A program made the position numbers and the translations under genes. Below, piece by piece: positions 55,972-64,000 of a stretch of 64,000 nucleotides of DNA. The first letter of the stretch is position 1; every line of letters starts with the position of its first letter. This DNA is from Clostridium muellerianum (GTDB lineage Bacteria; Bacillota; Clostridia; Clostridiales; Clostridiaceae), in assembly GCF_012926525.1 (NCBI RefSeq), contig NZ_JABBNI010000016.1, positions 32,442 through 96,441 on the forward strand. Direction: 5' to 3'. Below the pieces are notes generated by a model. That model worked only from the letters and a program-made list of their open reading frames with translations, was not told the origin of the DNA and made no database searches.

Positions 55972-57243
55972 TTAACTACATACTTTCATCATTACATCTA
56001 AAATTACATCATCAGTATTAGACATACCTTCATTAGATACTCTTCCTAAATTTTGTATTGTCTTCTCCGCTGATTTATCTAATATTCCATCATTACATGG
56101 TATAAATATATTTTTCATTGCCATTTTAGCTGCATCTAATGCTGCTGTTACTGATATTGAAAGCTTATAAGAACATCCTATTTTAGCACCATCACATATC
56201 ATACCTGTGATACCTGCTGACATATTCTTTATTGCTCCTTCTATTTGTTTTAAACTGCCACCCCACATATAAGTAAGTCCTGCTGCTGCACCTACTCCTG
56301 CAGCTACACCGCAACCACATACTGGTGATAATGCTCCTGTATAAGTTTTTATATAAACAGTTACTAAATGACTTAAAGCTACAGCTCTAACTATTTTTTC
56401 TTTTTCTATTTTTTGACCTTCTCCCATAATTGCTATTGGAAGTATAGCTACTAATCCATGATTTCCGCTTCCTGCACTACTCATAACTGGTAAAGGGTGT
56501 CCTGTCATTCTAGCTTCTGAAGCTGCTGATGTTATAGCTTTAGCATAGGTTTCTAAGTCCTGCTTGTCTCCCTTAAGCATATTTCCAAGACCTATTCCTA
56601 AATTATACTTTAAATCTTCCTCTCCAACTCTCTTGTTCATTACTATTCCTTCGTTTATAAACTCTATATCACTAAAACCTACTGTATCTACAAATTCTTT
56701 CATATCTCCAATAGTAAATTCTCTTATTCTATCTCTTAAAGAAGGTTTGGCAGTTTCTTCTTTTTCTTCCTTTTTAGAAATACATTCGCCATTTTTCTCT
56801 ACTAGTACTACATTTAAATGTGTTTTCTTAATAACTACTCTTGAAGTATTATTTTTTCCTTTAGCTACTATTTCAATATAAAGCCCTGAAACATCCTTCT
56901 TTAAACTCAAAGTAATCATATTTTTATCTATTAATTCTAATGCCTTATCTAAACTTTCATTTGTAACTTCTTTTAAAACTTCAAGCTTATATTCTGATTT
57001 TCCTACAATTAAAGCTAATGCAGCTGCAACTACATTTCCTTTTTCACTTGTTCCAGGTATTCCTACTTCTTTTCCATTTTTTAAAACATTTCTATCTACA
57101 TAAATATCTAATGATTCCACTTGTTCTTCTAGTGTTTCTTTAGCTATAGCTGTAGCATAAGCAACAGCTGTTGGTTCTGTGCATCCAAGAGCTGGAACCA
57201 CTTGATCCTTCAAAATACTTATTAATAATTTATCATTTTTCAT
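55972..57243 (-). CDS. cyuA: L-cysteine desulfidase (CyuA/YhaM, CdsB-like)
   Basis: 423 residues from the ATG at 57243, with AGGAGG upstream; an eight-codon extension lacks that site. GCTEPTAVAYA near the N-terminus, SAGSGNHGLVAILPI, SPVCGCGVAAGVGAAAG and CDGAKIGCSYKLS give the Fe-S cysteine set of the UPF0597/CyuA family. It converts cysteine to pyruvate, ammonia and sulfide. In clostridia this family can be under a sigma-54 activator (CdsR in C. difficile), and here a -24/-12 promoter and such an activator gene lie upstream. Confidence 0.9.
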   Translation of the reverse strand: MKNDKLLISILKDQVVPALGCTEPTAVAYATAIAKETLEEQVESLDIYVDRNVLKNGKEVGIPGTSEKGNVVAAALALIVGKSEYKLEVLKEVTNESLDKALELIDKNMITLSLKKDVSGLYIEIVAKGKNNTSRVVIKKTHLNVVLVEKNGECISKKEEKEETAKPSLRDRIREFTIGDMKEFVDTVGFSDIEFINEGIVMNKRVGEEDLKYNLGIGLGNMLKGDKQDLETYAKAITSAASEARMTGHPLPVMSSAGSGNHGLVAILPIAIMGEGQKIEKEKIVRAVALSHLVTVYIKTYTGALSPVCGCGVAAGVGAAAGLTYMWGGSLKQIEGAIKNMSAGITGMICDGAKIGCSYKLSISVTAALDAAKMAMKNIFIPCNDGILDKSAEKTIQNLGRVSNEGMSNTDDVILDVMMKVCS

Positions 57244-57280
57244 ATTAAAATACCTCCTAATGTACAATTACTTATTTATT

Positions 57281-57298
57281 AAGCAAATATCATTCCAA
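57281..57298 (-). promoter_or_regulatory. Sigma-54 (-24/-12) promoter of cyuA
   Basis: Minus strand TTGGAATGATATTTGCTT has GG and GC separated by ten bases, the fixed spacing of sigma-54 promoters. It ends about 38 bases before the ATG. Confidence 0.8.
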
Positions 57299-57366
57299 AC
57301 TTATTATATTAATTTAAAACATAGGAAATTAAGTGTTTTCAACATTAGCAGGTATTGATAATTTTA

Positions 57367-57434
57367 TTTACAACTTTTTGTAAACCCTTTTTTCTCAAAA
57401 ACAAGAATTAAAAGTAACCGTAAATGTAAACGGT
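57367..57434. promoter_or_regulatory. Candidate enhancer sites for the sigma-54 activator
   Basis: TTTACAACTTTTTGTAAA (57367-57384) and ACCGTAAATGTAAACGGT (57417-57434) are inverted repeats 70-150 bases upstream of the sigma-54 promoter. A wider TTTTACA/TGTAAAA pair lies at 57524-57554. They fit enhancer (UAS) positions. Confidence 0.5.
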
Positions 57435-57569
57435 ATTACATAAATAAATGTTTAGTTTGTATATAGCTTAAATTTCACCTTTATTTCATCTGAATTTATC
57501 CATGCATAAAGCCATTTTCAATGTTTTACAATATTATACCAAACGTTTGTAAAATAGACATTTTTTTAT

Positions 57570-57605
57570 TTCTCAAAAATGATAATTAATTATTATTTTT
57601 GAGAA
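57570..57605. repeat. Perfect-looking AT palindrome after the activator gene
   Basis: TTCTCAAAAAT and ATTTTTGAGAA surround an AATTAATT centre, with one mismatch over 36 bases. It lies just after the activator stop but has no T run on that strand, so termination is uncertain. Confidence 0.5.
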
Positions 57606-57610
57606 GCCTA

Positions 57611-59362
57611 TTATTCTTCTAATTTTCTATACAATGTTGCAGTACTTATTTTTAACTTTTTCGCTATCATTTTTTTTGAATCTGTATCAGATCCATAATG
57701 CTCTATATATTTATTTATTATTTTTCTTTCATAGTCATCTACCATTTCCTTAAGTCCCTTATCTTCTATATCTGTATCATTATCTTCTATCATTCTTTTT
57801 TTGATTGTATCGCCAGTTATATATTTAGTTCTTTCAAAATTAATAGCATACTCAATTAAGTTTTGAAGTTCCCTTACATTTCCAGGCCATGAATATGATA
57901 TTAAAGCTTTCTTTGCTGATTCTGAAAATCCTTCTATCTCCTTCCCATATATCTTATTATATCTATTTAAAAAGTACATAGAAAGTTTTAAAATATCAGA
58001 AGATCTTTCCCTTAATGCAGGAATATTTATAGGAATAACATTTAACCTATAAAATAAATCCCTTCTAAATTCATTTCTCTCTACCATTTTATATAAATTT
58101 TTATGGGTAGCTGCTAAAATTCTAGGATTAACTTTTATAGTGTTTACTCCCCCTACTCTAATAAGTTCTTTTTCTTCAAGTACCCTTAAAAGTTTGACCT
58201 GCATATGAAGTGGAAGATCTCCTATTTCATCTAAAAATATAGTTCCATCCTTAGCTATTTCAAACTTCCCCATTTTGCCATTATTGCTAGCTCCAGTAAA
58301 AGCTCCTTTTTCATACCCAAACAATTCGCTTTCCACTAAACTATCAGGTATAGCTCCACAATTTATAGGCATAAATATTTCATTTCTTCTCTGGCTTTCA
58401 AAATGAATAGCTCTTGCAAAAAGTTCCTTTCCTGTACCGCTCTCTCCTAATAGTAATACCGGTACATCCTGTTTTGCTATATGCTTTGCCTGATCCTTAA
58501 CTGCCGAAAATATATTACTATTACCTATAATATCATCAAATGAAAATACAGAATGTTTTCCACTAATTTTCAAAACAGATTGTTGCAGTTTATTAAAGTC
58601 CTTAAAAGTAATTACAGCTCCTGAAACTTCATTGTTTACCTTTATGCACTTAGATGTTACGAGAAAATTGTATCTTAACTTTCCAATACTTATACCTACA
58701 GATTCTTCTTCTAAATAATATTCAGCTCCTATAAATTTATTTATAAACTTATCAGGAAGTATTAAGTTTATATTTTTGCCAATTATATCTGAAGACTTCA
58801 AATTAAACTTATCAATAATATAAGTATTTAAATTTAATATTTTATTTTCCTTATCTATTATAATTATTCCTTCATTTACGGAGTTAATTACAGTTAAAAG
58901 TTCTTTTGATTTATATTCTAATTTGTTATTAAAAGTTTTTTCTTTTATTCTAGATGATATAAGATCTCCTAATCTTTTTTCAAAGTCCTTATAAATATCC
59001 TGCTTTTGCAAAAATGCTTCTTTTTGTTCTTCCTCAAAGATAATCATACCTATGACGCCTTCTACTTTATCATCAATTATAATTGGAAAACAAATTTCTG
59101 CTTTTTCATCACACTGTTCTTTAGAGCTGCAGATTGTACATTCACTACAAAGCTTAGGATCATCAACAAAATAAGGCTGTCTTGTAATTATAGACTTTTG
59201 AAAAACGGAATTTTTAGGCACTTTGTGTCCTATTTTATCCTTAAATTTTCCTGTACCTGCTATTCTAGATAAATTTTTATCCATAATAGTTATATCAATG
59301 CCAATTACTGCCTTTATAACTTCAGCAATTTCTTGAAGTTCATCTTTTATTTGATGTATCAT
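57611..59362 (-). CDS. Sigma-54-dependent activator of cysteine desulfidase (CdsR-like)
   Basis: 583 residues. The N-terminal sensor (about 1-145) is GAF-like with a cysteine cluster CSECTICSSKEQCDEKAEIC that could bind a metal or Fe-S centre. A PAS domain follows (about 150-270), then the AAA+ domain with Walker A GESGTGKE (about 305), the sigma-54 loop GAFTGAS and Walker B GTIFLDEIGDL. The C-terminus is a Fis-type HTH (MIAKKLKISTATLYRKL). It lies upstream of cyuA, whose -24/-12 promoter it should activate, probably in response to cysteine. Confidence 0.92.
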   Translation of the reverse strand: MIHQIKDELQEIAEVIKAVIGIDITIMDKNLSRIAGTGKFKDKIGHKVPKNSVFQKSIITRQPYFVDDPKLCSECTICSSKEQCDEKAEICFPIIIDDKVEGVIGMIIFEEEQKEAFLQKQDIYKDFEKRLGDLISSRIKEKTFNNKLEYKSKELLTVINSVNEGIIIIDKENKILNLNTYIIDKFNLKSSDIIGKNINLILPDKFINKFIGAEYYLEEESVGISIGKLRYNFLVTSKCIKVNNEVSGAVITFKDFNKLQQSVLKISGKHSVFSFDDIIGNSNIFSAVKDQAKHIAKQDVPVLLLGESGTGKELFARAIHFESQRRNEIFMPINCGAIPDSLVESELFGYEKGAFTGASNNGKMGKFEIAKDGTIFLDEIGDLPLHMQVKLLRVLEEKELIRVGGVNTIKVNPRILAATHKNLYKMVERNEFRRDLFYRLNVIPINIPALRERSSDILKLSMYFLNRYNKIYGKEIEGFSESAKKALISYSWPGNVRELQNLIEYAINFERTKYITGDTIKKRMIEDNDTDIEDKGLKEMVDDYERKIINKYIEHYGSDTDSKKMIAKKLKISTATLYRKLEE

Positions 59363-59645
59363 AAAGTTTATTCACTTCCCCTTTCAGAATAGCATAAAAA
59401 TATCATCTTATTTATATATATATTGTTCAATAATTATTCTCGATTAATGCTTACTGTAATTGATTCATTTACAATTATTATGCATTATACAGTATAACAC
59501 TTATTTTGACTAAAAATAACCCAATTTGTCCAAAAAATGCTATTTGTGAAAAATAAGCTTTAAGTCTTTTGATATTTTACTCTGTTAGAAACCGTTAAAA
59601 TTAAGTTTTGTTGTGAAAAATAAAAAATTCTTATATAATAAAAAT

Positions 59646-59693
59646 AAACTACTGTTTTATAAGTATATTTAAATACTTATAAAACAGTAGTTT
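59646..59693. terminator. Terminator after the binding-protein gene
   Basis: Near-perfect 20-base arms (59646-59666 and 59673-59693) end in AGTAGTTTTAGTTT. The remaining 59363-59645 is AT-rich and presumably holds the activator promoter; no gene was seen. Confidence 0.85.
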
Positions 59694-59715
59694 TAGTTTA
59701 CTACTTTAATTAAAC

Positions 59716-60519
59716 TTATTTATATATATCATATCCAAACCACTTAATTGAAAGTTTTGTAAGAGTTCCATCTTTTTTTAATTCATCTAAAGCTTTTTGA
59801 AGTGCATCTTTAAGTTCTTTATTTTCCTTTTTAACGCCTATTCCTTCTGGTTCTTTAGTTAATTTTTCAGTAAGTATTTTGTAAGTTCCTGCTTCTTTCT
59901 TAGCATAATATCCTCCAACTTGGCCATCAACTATTAATGCATCTACTCTTCCTATAGATAAATCGTGGAAAGCTTCTGTTACCTTATCATACTTTTTAAC
60001 TTCTTTAGATCCTTCAATTTTATTAGCTGCCTGCTCACCAGTTGATCCTAACTGAGCTGATAATATCTTTCCCTTTAGATCTGCCTTTCCCTGTATAGCA
60101 CTACCATTTTTAACTATAATTATCTGACCACCATCTACATAAGGTCCAACAAAATCTATTTCCTTTTTTCTTTCATCTGTAATACTCATAGCTGCTATTA
60201 TAGCATCAAATTTTCCTGATTTAAGTGCTAATACTATTCCATTGAAGTCTGTAGTTACAGGCTCATACTTAACACCTAACTTTTTAGCTAGTTCTTTACC
60301 CATATCTATATCAAAACCAACTAATTCATTTTTCTCATCTCTAAATTCCATTGGTGGATAAGAATCATCTAATCCTATCTTTAAAACACCTGAATCTTTA
60401 ACTTTTTGAAGTGAATCTGTTTTTTGAGTAGTGGATGTACCACTATTAGTTTTCGAGCATCCTGCAAATAAAGACATAGTCATTATTGCCGTTAAAATTA
60501 TTGCTGATACCTTTTTCAT
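59716..60519 (-). CDS. Amino-acid ABC transporter substrate-binding lipoprotein
   Basis: 267 residues with a lipobox (LFAGC). It is an SBP_bac_3-type protein: LKIGLDDSYPPMEFRDEKNELVGFDIDM, the AIIAAMSITDERKKEIDF hinge and a GSTGEQAANKI ligand loop. Neither permease nor ATPase is adjacent, so it works with components elsewhere or as a sensor. Its position next to cysteine-desulfidase genes makes cystine or cysteine a reasonable ligand guess. The end of a lost paralog lies just upstream. Confidence 0.9.
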   Translation of the reverse strand: MKKVSAIILTAIMTMSLFAGCSKTNSGTSTTQKTDSLQKVKDSGVLKIGLDDSYPPMEFRDEKNELVGFDIDMGKELAKKLGVKYEPVTTDFNGIVLALKSGKFDAIIAAMSITDERKKEIDFVGPYVDGGQIIIVKNGSAIQGKADLKGKILSAQLGSTGEQAANKIEGSKEVKKYDKVTEAFHDLSIGRVDALIVDGQVGGYYAKKEAGTYKILTEKLTKEPEGIGVKKENKELKDALQKALDELKKDGTLTKLSIKWFGYDIYK

Positions 60520-60572
60520 AATTATATCCTCCTCTTAAAATATATCATTTAATTTGTATTAAAATATATTAT

Positions 60573-60617
60573 CTACTTTTTATAAACATCATATCCAAAC
60601 CATTTTATTGAAAGTAA
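60573..60617 (-). pseudogene. C-terminal relic of a second substrate-binding protein
   Basis: Minus-strand frame LLSIKWFGYDVYKK then TAG. It nearly matches the C-terminus of the adjacent SBP (LTKLSIKWFGYDIYK). A TAG precedes the fragment in frame. It is the tail of a paralog deleted from a former tandem pair. Confidence 0.72.
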
Positions 60618-60761
60618 CTACATTAAAAATATATTCAACAATAATTACTGCGGATTTTTTTCATAATAAAGCTTCTAATGTTTATTTTTTTATAATTATA
60701 CAAGAATTATTATAATTATGCAATATATTTTTATAAATTTATTTTTAGACAAAAAAATAAA

Positions 60762-60845
60762 CTGGTACCTAAAATACCAGTAACCCTATTCAATACCATA
60801 ACCCCCTGTACTTTACATGATCTAAAGTGCATTAGGGTTTTAATT
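60762..60845 (-). terminator. Terminator and folded region downstream of the SOS-type gene
   Basis: CTGGTA (60762-60767) and TACCAG (60775-60780) give a hairpin followed on the minus strand by TTTATTTTTTT. A second fold AACCCTA/TAGGGTT lies beside it. Confidence 0.7.
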
Positions 60846-60938
60846 TAACTACATAATCACTTTATAAAAATATTTTTAATATACAATATTTTATGAAAAA
60901 GTATACATTAGTATTGCCTATATATAATATTTTTCATT

Positions 60939-61208
60939 TTAAATTCCTTTTGGAATAAAAGCTACATTATAATTTATAGATGCATTCTTTAAGAGGGGTT
61001 TGTCTACAGTTACATTCTTAACTTCTTCTAAGCTTTTAGCTGAAAATACTACTGTTCCACCTTTTCTATTATAAAATCCTCCACCTATTAAATACTTATT
61101 ACCGCTTACCTTACCATTATTAACTCTAGTTCCACCAGGTTTTACTTCCTCTTTTTTTGATTCCACCGATGTATAATTAATTCTTACAAAAACATTATAT
61201 TTATCCAT
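60939..61208 (-). CDS. Small YCII-like protein under a LexA-type promoter
   Basis: 89 residues with no signal peptide. GGGFYNRKGGTVVFSAKSLEE and VDKPLLKNASINYNVAFIPKG resemble the ferredoxin-like fold of YCII-related proteins, a family with few known functions. A LexA box sits exactly between the -35 and -10 of its promoter, and a terminator follows, so it is a single gene likely induced on DNA damage. Confidence 0.6.
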   Translation of the reverse strand: MDKYNVFVRINYTSVESKKEEVKPGGTRVNNGKVSGNKYLIGGGFYNRKGGTVVFSAKSLEEVKNVTVDKPLLKNASINYNVAFIPKGI

Positions 61209-61270
61209 AATTAATCCCCCGTTCCTTTATTGGGTAATTCCACTTCAATTAAGTTTCTTAATATATTTAT

Positions 61271-61299
61271 ATTATAGCGAACGTTTGTTCGATAGTCAA
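61271..61299 (-). promoter_or_regulatory. Promoter with embedded LexA (SOS) box
   Basis: Minus strand: TTGACT (61294-61299), 17-base spacer, TATAAT (61271-61276). The spacer contains CGAACGTTTGTTCG (61278-61291), which matches the Firmicute LexA consensus CGAACRNRYGTTYG at all but one position. Confidence 0.82.
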
Positions 61300-61733
61300 G
61301 TTTTTTATATTATTTTGCGACAATAATGCTTACCCTATGCCTAAATATTAGAATTTTCCTCATAATTTGTTCAATAATTGTCTGTTGTAATACTCAATAT
61401 TCTTAATTTAAATATTAAAACCATTATCATTTACAACCATTATATGATTTCAAAAACAAATTTATGCTATAAATTATTTTTACCATAGCTTTTATTCATA
61501 ACATTTCCATCATACATAATAAAAGTGATTTAGAATTTTTATGTTGTGCTAATATATGATACACCCCTTAATAGATTATTCTAAGACTCGGATTAAGAGA
61601 TATATTTATCTTCATCAAACTCCGACTAAATGTAATAATTACTTGATTAAAAATGTATTTTAACAAAAAATAACATAGCTTTTTATTTCTTTTTTGATAA
61701 AATGTACTTATATTTATTTTTAGGGGGGGTTTT
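61300..61733. other. Intergenic upstream of DUF554 gene
   Basis: AT-rich; no gene seen. The DUF554 ribosome site includes a run of seven G (61723-61729). Confidence 0.4.
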
Positions 61734-62420
61734 ATGTTCGGTACTATCGTTAATTTTTTTGCTATAATAATTGGAAGTATAGTAGGAATGGTTTTAAAGA
61801 AAGGAATATCCGAAAAAGTAAGTACTACAGTAATGCATGGTTTATCTCTATGTATAATTTTTATAGGAATTTCCGGTTTCATAAAAGTATCTAACTTCAT
61901 TCTTATTATAATATCCATAGCATTAGGTACTCTTATGGGAGAACTTATTGATTTGGATAACATGATTAAGAAATTAGGAGATGTCATAGAAAATAAGTTT
62001 AAAGGAAAAGATGTAAAAATATCAGAGGGGTTTGTAACTTCAAGTTTATTATTTTGTATAGGTTCTATGGCTATAGTTGGATCACTAGAAAGCGGTCTTC
62101 AGGGAAATCATAAGATACTTTTTGCAAAATCCATAATTGATGGAATATCTTCTGTTATTTTTGCATCTTCTCTTGGGTTTGGAGTATTACTTTCATCCTT
62201 CTCGGTTCTACTTTATCAAGGTAGTATAACAATTGCGGCTTCTTTTTTGAAACCTCTTTTAACTCAATCAGTAATTACAGATATGACTGCCATAGGAAGT
62301 ATTCTCATCATGGGATTAGGCTTTAATATGCTTAATATAACAAAAATAAAAGTAGCAAATTTACTTCCCGCAATTTTTATTCCAGTTCTATACCAGATTA
62401 TCATGAATGTAGTAAAGTAA
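61734..62420 (+). CDS. DUF554-family (YdfK-like) membrane protein
   Basis: 228 residues and about six or seven helices, with the family start MFGTIVNFFAIIIGSIVGM, the central ALGTLMGELIDLD and GSMAIVGSLESGLQGNH. DUF554 membrane proteins are putative transporters of unknown substrate. Followed by two hairpins. Confidence 0.9.
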   Translation: MFGTIVNFFAIIIGSIVGMVLKKGISEKVSTTVMHGLSLCIIFIGISGFIKVSNFILIIISIALGTLMGELIDLDNMIKKLGDVIENKFKGKDVKISEGFVTSSLLFCIGSMAIVGSLESGLQGNHKILFAKSIIDGISSVIFASSLGFGVLLSSFSVLLYQGSITIAASFLKPLLTQSVITDMTAIGSILIMGLGFNMLNITKIKVANLLPAIFIPVLYQIIMNVVK

Positions 62421-62443
62421 AAATATTGCGAAACAATATTTTT
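62421..62443 (+). terminator. Terminator of the DUF554 gene
   Basis: AAATATTG-CGAAA-CAATATTTTT is a compact hairpin right after the stop. Confidence 0.75.
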
Positions 62444-62446
62444 AGA

Positions 62447-62509
62447 TGACAAAGGACAGAGTATAATGAAGTAGGAAAATTCACCTTCATTGTTCTCTGT
62501 CCTTTGTCA
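62447..62509. terminator. Second, longer hairpin after DUF554
   Basis: TGACAAAGGACAGAG and CTCTGTCCTTTGTCA, with inner AATGAAG/CTTCATT. Such a strong fold suggests a bidirectional terminator or a folded RNA. Confidence 0.75.
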
Positions 62510-62663
62510 ATTGTACTTTAAAAAGTTGTGTAGTAAATACAGCACTTTTAATTATGATGAATTGCTTATTTTATACATTTACAATTTATCTACAATCTCA
62601 GTACCAACCACAGCACTGCATCTATAAAATCCTTCATTTTTATTTTCTATATAAAAATACTTT

Positions 62664-63101
62664 TTATAAATATTTTTTGAATCCTTTGACAACATCGTTA
62701 TTATATCCTATGGATTCATAAAATTTATGAGCACCTTTTCTGCAGAAAGCCGATACTAGCATTGTAAAATAACAGTCTTCCTTCCTGGCAATATCCTCAA
62801 TAAAACTCATTAGTGCTTTTCCAATTCCCATTCTCCTACAGTTACTTTTTACTATTACATTATCAACAACCATAAATGGCTTACAATCACCTGCAATATC
62901 TTGGCAAATAATTCCTAACAATGAACCAACTAGATTATTATCGTCATCTTTTGCCCCAACTAGTATATAGTTCTTATTTGAATCAATAAATTCAAACTTA
63001 TTCTTAAGCTTTTTAGAATCTGCCTTTTTATTCAAAAGTTGTTCATATAAATTGTTTAAATCATTTAAATCATGGTATGTTATTTTACCTATAGTAATCA
63101 A
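62664..63101 (-). CDS. GNAT-family N-acetyltransferase
   Basis: About 145 residues from a TTG at 63101 (AAAGGATG upstream); the open frame begins at a TTG eight codons earlier. VIVKSNCRRMGIGKALMSFIE is the acetyl-CoA loop and GAHKFYESIGY the C-terminal motif. Substrate unknown. Confidence 0.85.
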   Translation of the reverse strand: MITIGKITYHDLNDLNNLYEQLLNKKADSKKLKNKFEFIDSNKNYILVGAKDDDNNLVGSLLGIICQDIAGDCKPFMVVDNVIVKSNCRRMGIGKALMSFIEDIARKEDCYFTMLVSAFCRKGAHKFYESIGYNNDVVKGFKKYL

Positions 63102-63260
63102 GTTTATTTCACATCCTTTTCTCAATTCTCATCTCACAATATATTATAATTTAGGACTTTAGATTTTTTATTGCTTTTACTGCTATAGATATTGAAAAAA
63201 GTGCTTTTATGTAATATTTATAAAATTCTTCTAATCTTCTACATAAATTGTTTATATAAA

Positions 63261-63301
63261 TATGCTTTTTACGTTATCATCAATTGATAAAGCATTTTTT
63301 G
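63261..63301 (+). terminator. Hairpin between the two GNAT genes
   Basis: ATGCTTT and AAAGCAT arms plus TTATCA/TGATAA inside, then TTTTTT on the plus strand. Confidence 0.5.
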
Positions 63302-63384
63302 ATCTAATAGAACTGCTTTCTGAAATAAAAAAAATAGAGCTATATAAATTATAGTTCTAATTTCACATGCAATTTTAAATAAAA

Positions 63385-63843
63385 TCATATAAACTTATAA
63401 TACATTTCTCCAGTTACATCCTTAAACCCATACTTTTCATATAATTTTCTACCATCATCAGTTGAATTTAAAGTAACTTTCTTATAACCTAATTTTTTTG
63501 CATACTCCATAATATTAATTAGAAGTTTGTTTGCTATACCCTTATTTCTATATTTCGGAACAGTATACATGTCTGTAATTAATGCCTTTTTTCCATCTAA
63601 GTTGAAAAGTGACGGACAAATATTATAGAAACACATAATACTCACTGCAACAATATTTTCGTTTTCCTCATCTAAAAATGCTGCAATTTTTCCATTTAAT
63701 AAATTTTCATTATAATAACATTTTAACACTTGCGAATATTTTTCCCAATTGTAATTTTCAATATTCTTTTTTGCTTCTTTGAGCAATTGTATTCTTAATT
63801 TTACAAGGTTATCTATATCATTAATCGTTGCTGTTCGTATCAC
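63385..63843 (-). CDS. GNAT-family N-acetyltransferase
   Basis: 152 residues starting at a GTG behind GGAGG. MYTVPKYRNKGIANKLLINI is the acetyl-CoA loop and DGRKLYEKYGFKD the C-terminal motif. Not especially close to the neighbouring GNAT. Substrate unknown. Confidence 0.88.
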   Translation of the reverse strand: MIRTATINDIDNLVKLRIQLLKEAKKNIENYNWEKYSQVLKCYYNENLLNGKIAAFLDEENENIVAVSIMCFYNICPSLFNLDGKKALITDMYTVPKYRNKGIANKLLINIMEYAKKLGYKKVTLNSTDDGRKLYEKYGFKDVTGEMYYKFI

Positions 63844-63877
63844 CTATATTCCTCCTATAAAATTCATGTTAATTAGT

Positions 63878-63899
63878 CGCTTGCGGAATTCCGCAAGCG
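63878..63899. repeat. GC-rich perfect palindrome near right edge
   Basis: CGCTTGCGGAATTCCGCAAG plus CG is a 22-base perfect palindrome, strikingly GC-rich for this DNA. A second inverted repeat CCTAAC/GTTAGG follows, and AGAGGAGG at the very end looks like a ribosome site for a plus-strand gene outside the window. These may be the left end of a mobile element such as IS200/IS605, but that cannot be shown here. Confidence 0.4.
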
Positions 63900-64000
63900 C
63901 TGATTTTCCTAACTTTTTAGCCGTTAGGCTTTTATATTTTCCTCCACTATGAAATAATAAATGTTATCACCCAAAATAATAGAACATAGAGGAGGAGAAC

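Noticed and set aside
55972..57243. L-serine dehydratase
   Set aside because: It shares Fe-S cysteine features, but the overall pattern and the sigma-54 context fit the CyuA/YhaM cysteine desulfidase family better.
1..64000. CRISPR array, tRNA or rRNA genes
   Set aside because: No regularly spaced direct repeats and no cloverleaf or rRNA-like GC-rich block were found.

Overview
The window looks like chromosomal DNA from a Clostridium-type Firmicute. It is very AT-rich, has strong AGGAGG-type ribosome binding sites, and carries many two-component systems with BcrA-type ABC transporters. It also has a CIRCE heat-shock operator, a Firmicute-type LexA box, a sigma-54 cysteine desulfidase locus and CWB2 cell-wall proteins. 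The species cannot be named from the sequence alone. No rRNA, tRNA, CRISPR array or complete insertion sequence was seen.

Layout. 1-4.3 kb: a PilZ-glycosyltransferase (cut by the left edge) behind a three-domain polysaccharide deacetylase, suggesting a c-di-GMP-gated exopolysaccharide system. 4.6-9.3 kb: YihY membrane protein, HxlR regulator with a divergent ferredoxin-nitroreductase, an M29 aminopeptidase and a YjdF-like membrane protein. 9.4-17 kb: a minus-strand resistance-type cluster (TPR protein, response regulator, two ABC pairs, S41 protease-like lipoprotein, histidine kinase), with the same putative response-regulator box before each ABC pair. 17.9-20.9 kb: a secreted tandem acid phosphatase with a central LysM, plus small unknown genes. 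21.2-25.7 kb: a MerR regulator and its promoter driving a TrmO-UvrA-like fusion. 25.9-27.3 kb: an orphan EutS-EutP-EutS mini-locus. 27.7-35.2 kb: membrane-anchored MutS-like ATPase, GNAT, HtpG with a distant CIRCE promoter, and an ECF sigma factor with a DUF4179 partner. 35.4-39.4 kb: a TetR-controlled DHA2 efflux pump with two HlyD adaptors. 39.4-50.3 kb: a VanRS-like two-component system, a CPBP protease, a DJ-1-like gene with a broken WYL regulator, a CWB2 protein, and a LanFEG-like ABC exporter divergent from its own two-component system. 50.4-60.6 kb: a MetH-activation-like protein, CheY, TerC, a chemoreceptor, a LysM-CAP lipoprotein, and the sigma-54 locus with cysteine desulfidase, activator and amino-acid binding protein. 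60.9-64 kb: a small gene with a LexA box inside its promoter, DUF554, two GNATs, and a GC-rich palindrome at the right edge.

The most interesting non-coding signal is a dispersed family of ~160-bp palindromic elements. There are four full copies (820, 8415, 41641 and 47573) and one 69-bp internally deleted copy (25830). Their terminal and central stems change in a compensatory way between copies, which argues for a maintained fold. One copy supplies the stop codon of a protease gene, one interrupts a small reading frame, and the deleted copy now forms a terminator-like hairpin.

Functionally the region is rich in envelope-stress and drug or peptide defence modules: three two-component systems, three ABC exporter sets, one MFS pump and a UvrA-like resistance protein. 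Each has recognisable local control sites. Several relics (WYL regulator, binding-protein tail, small ORF remnants) show ongoing gene loss between the modules.
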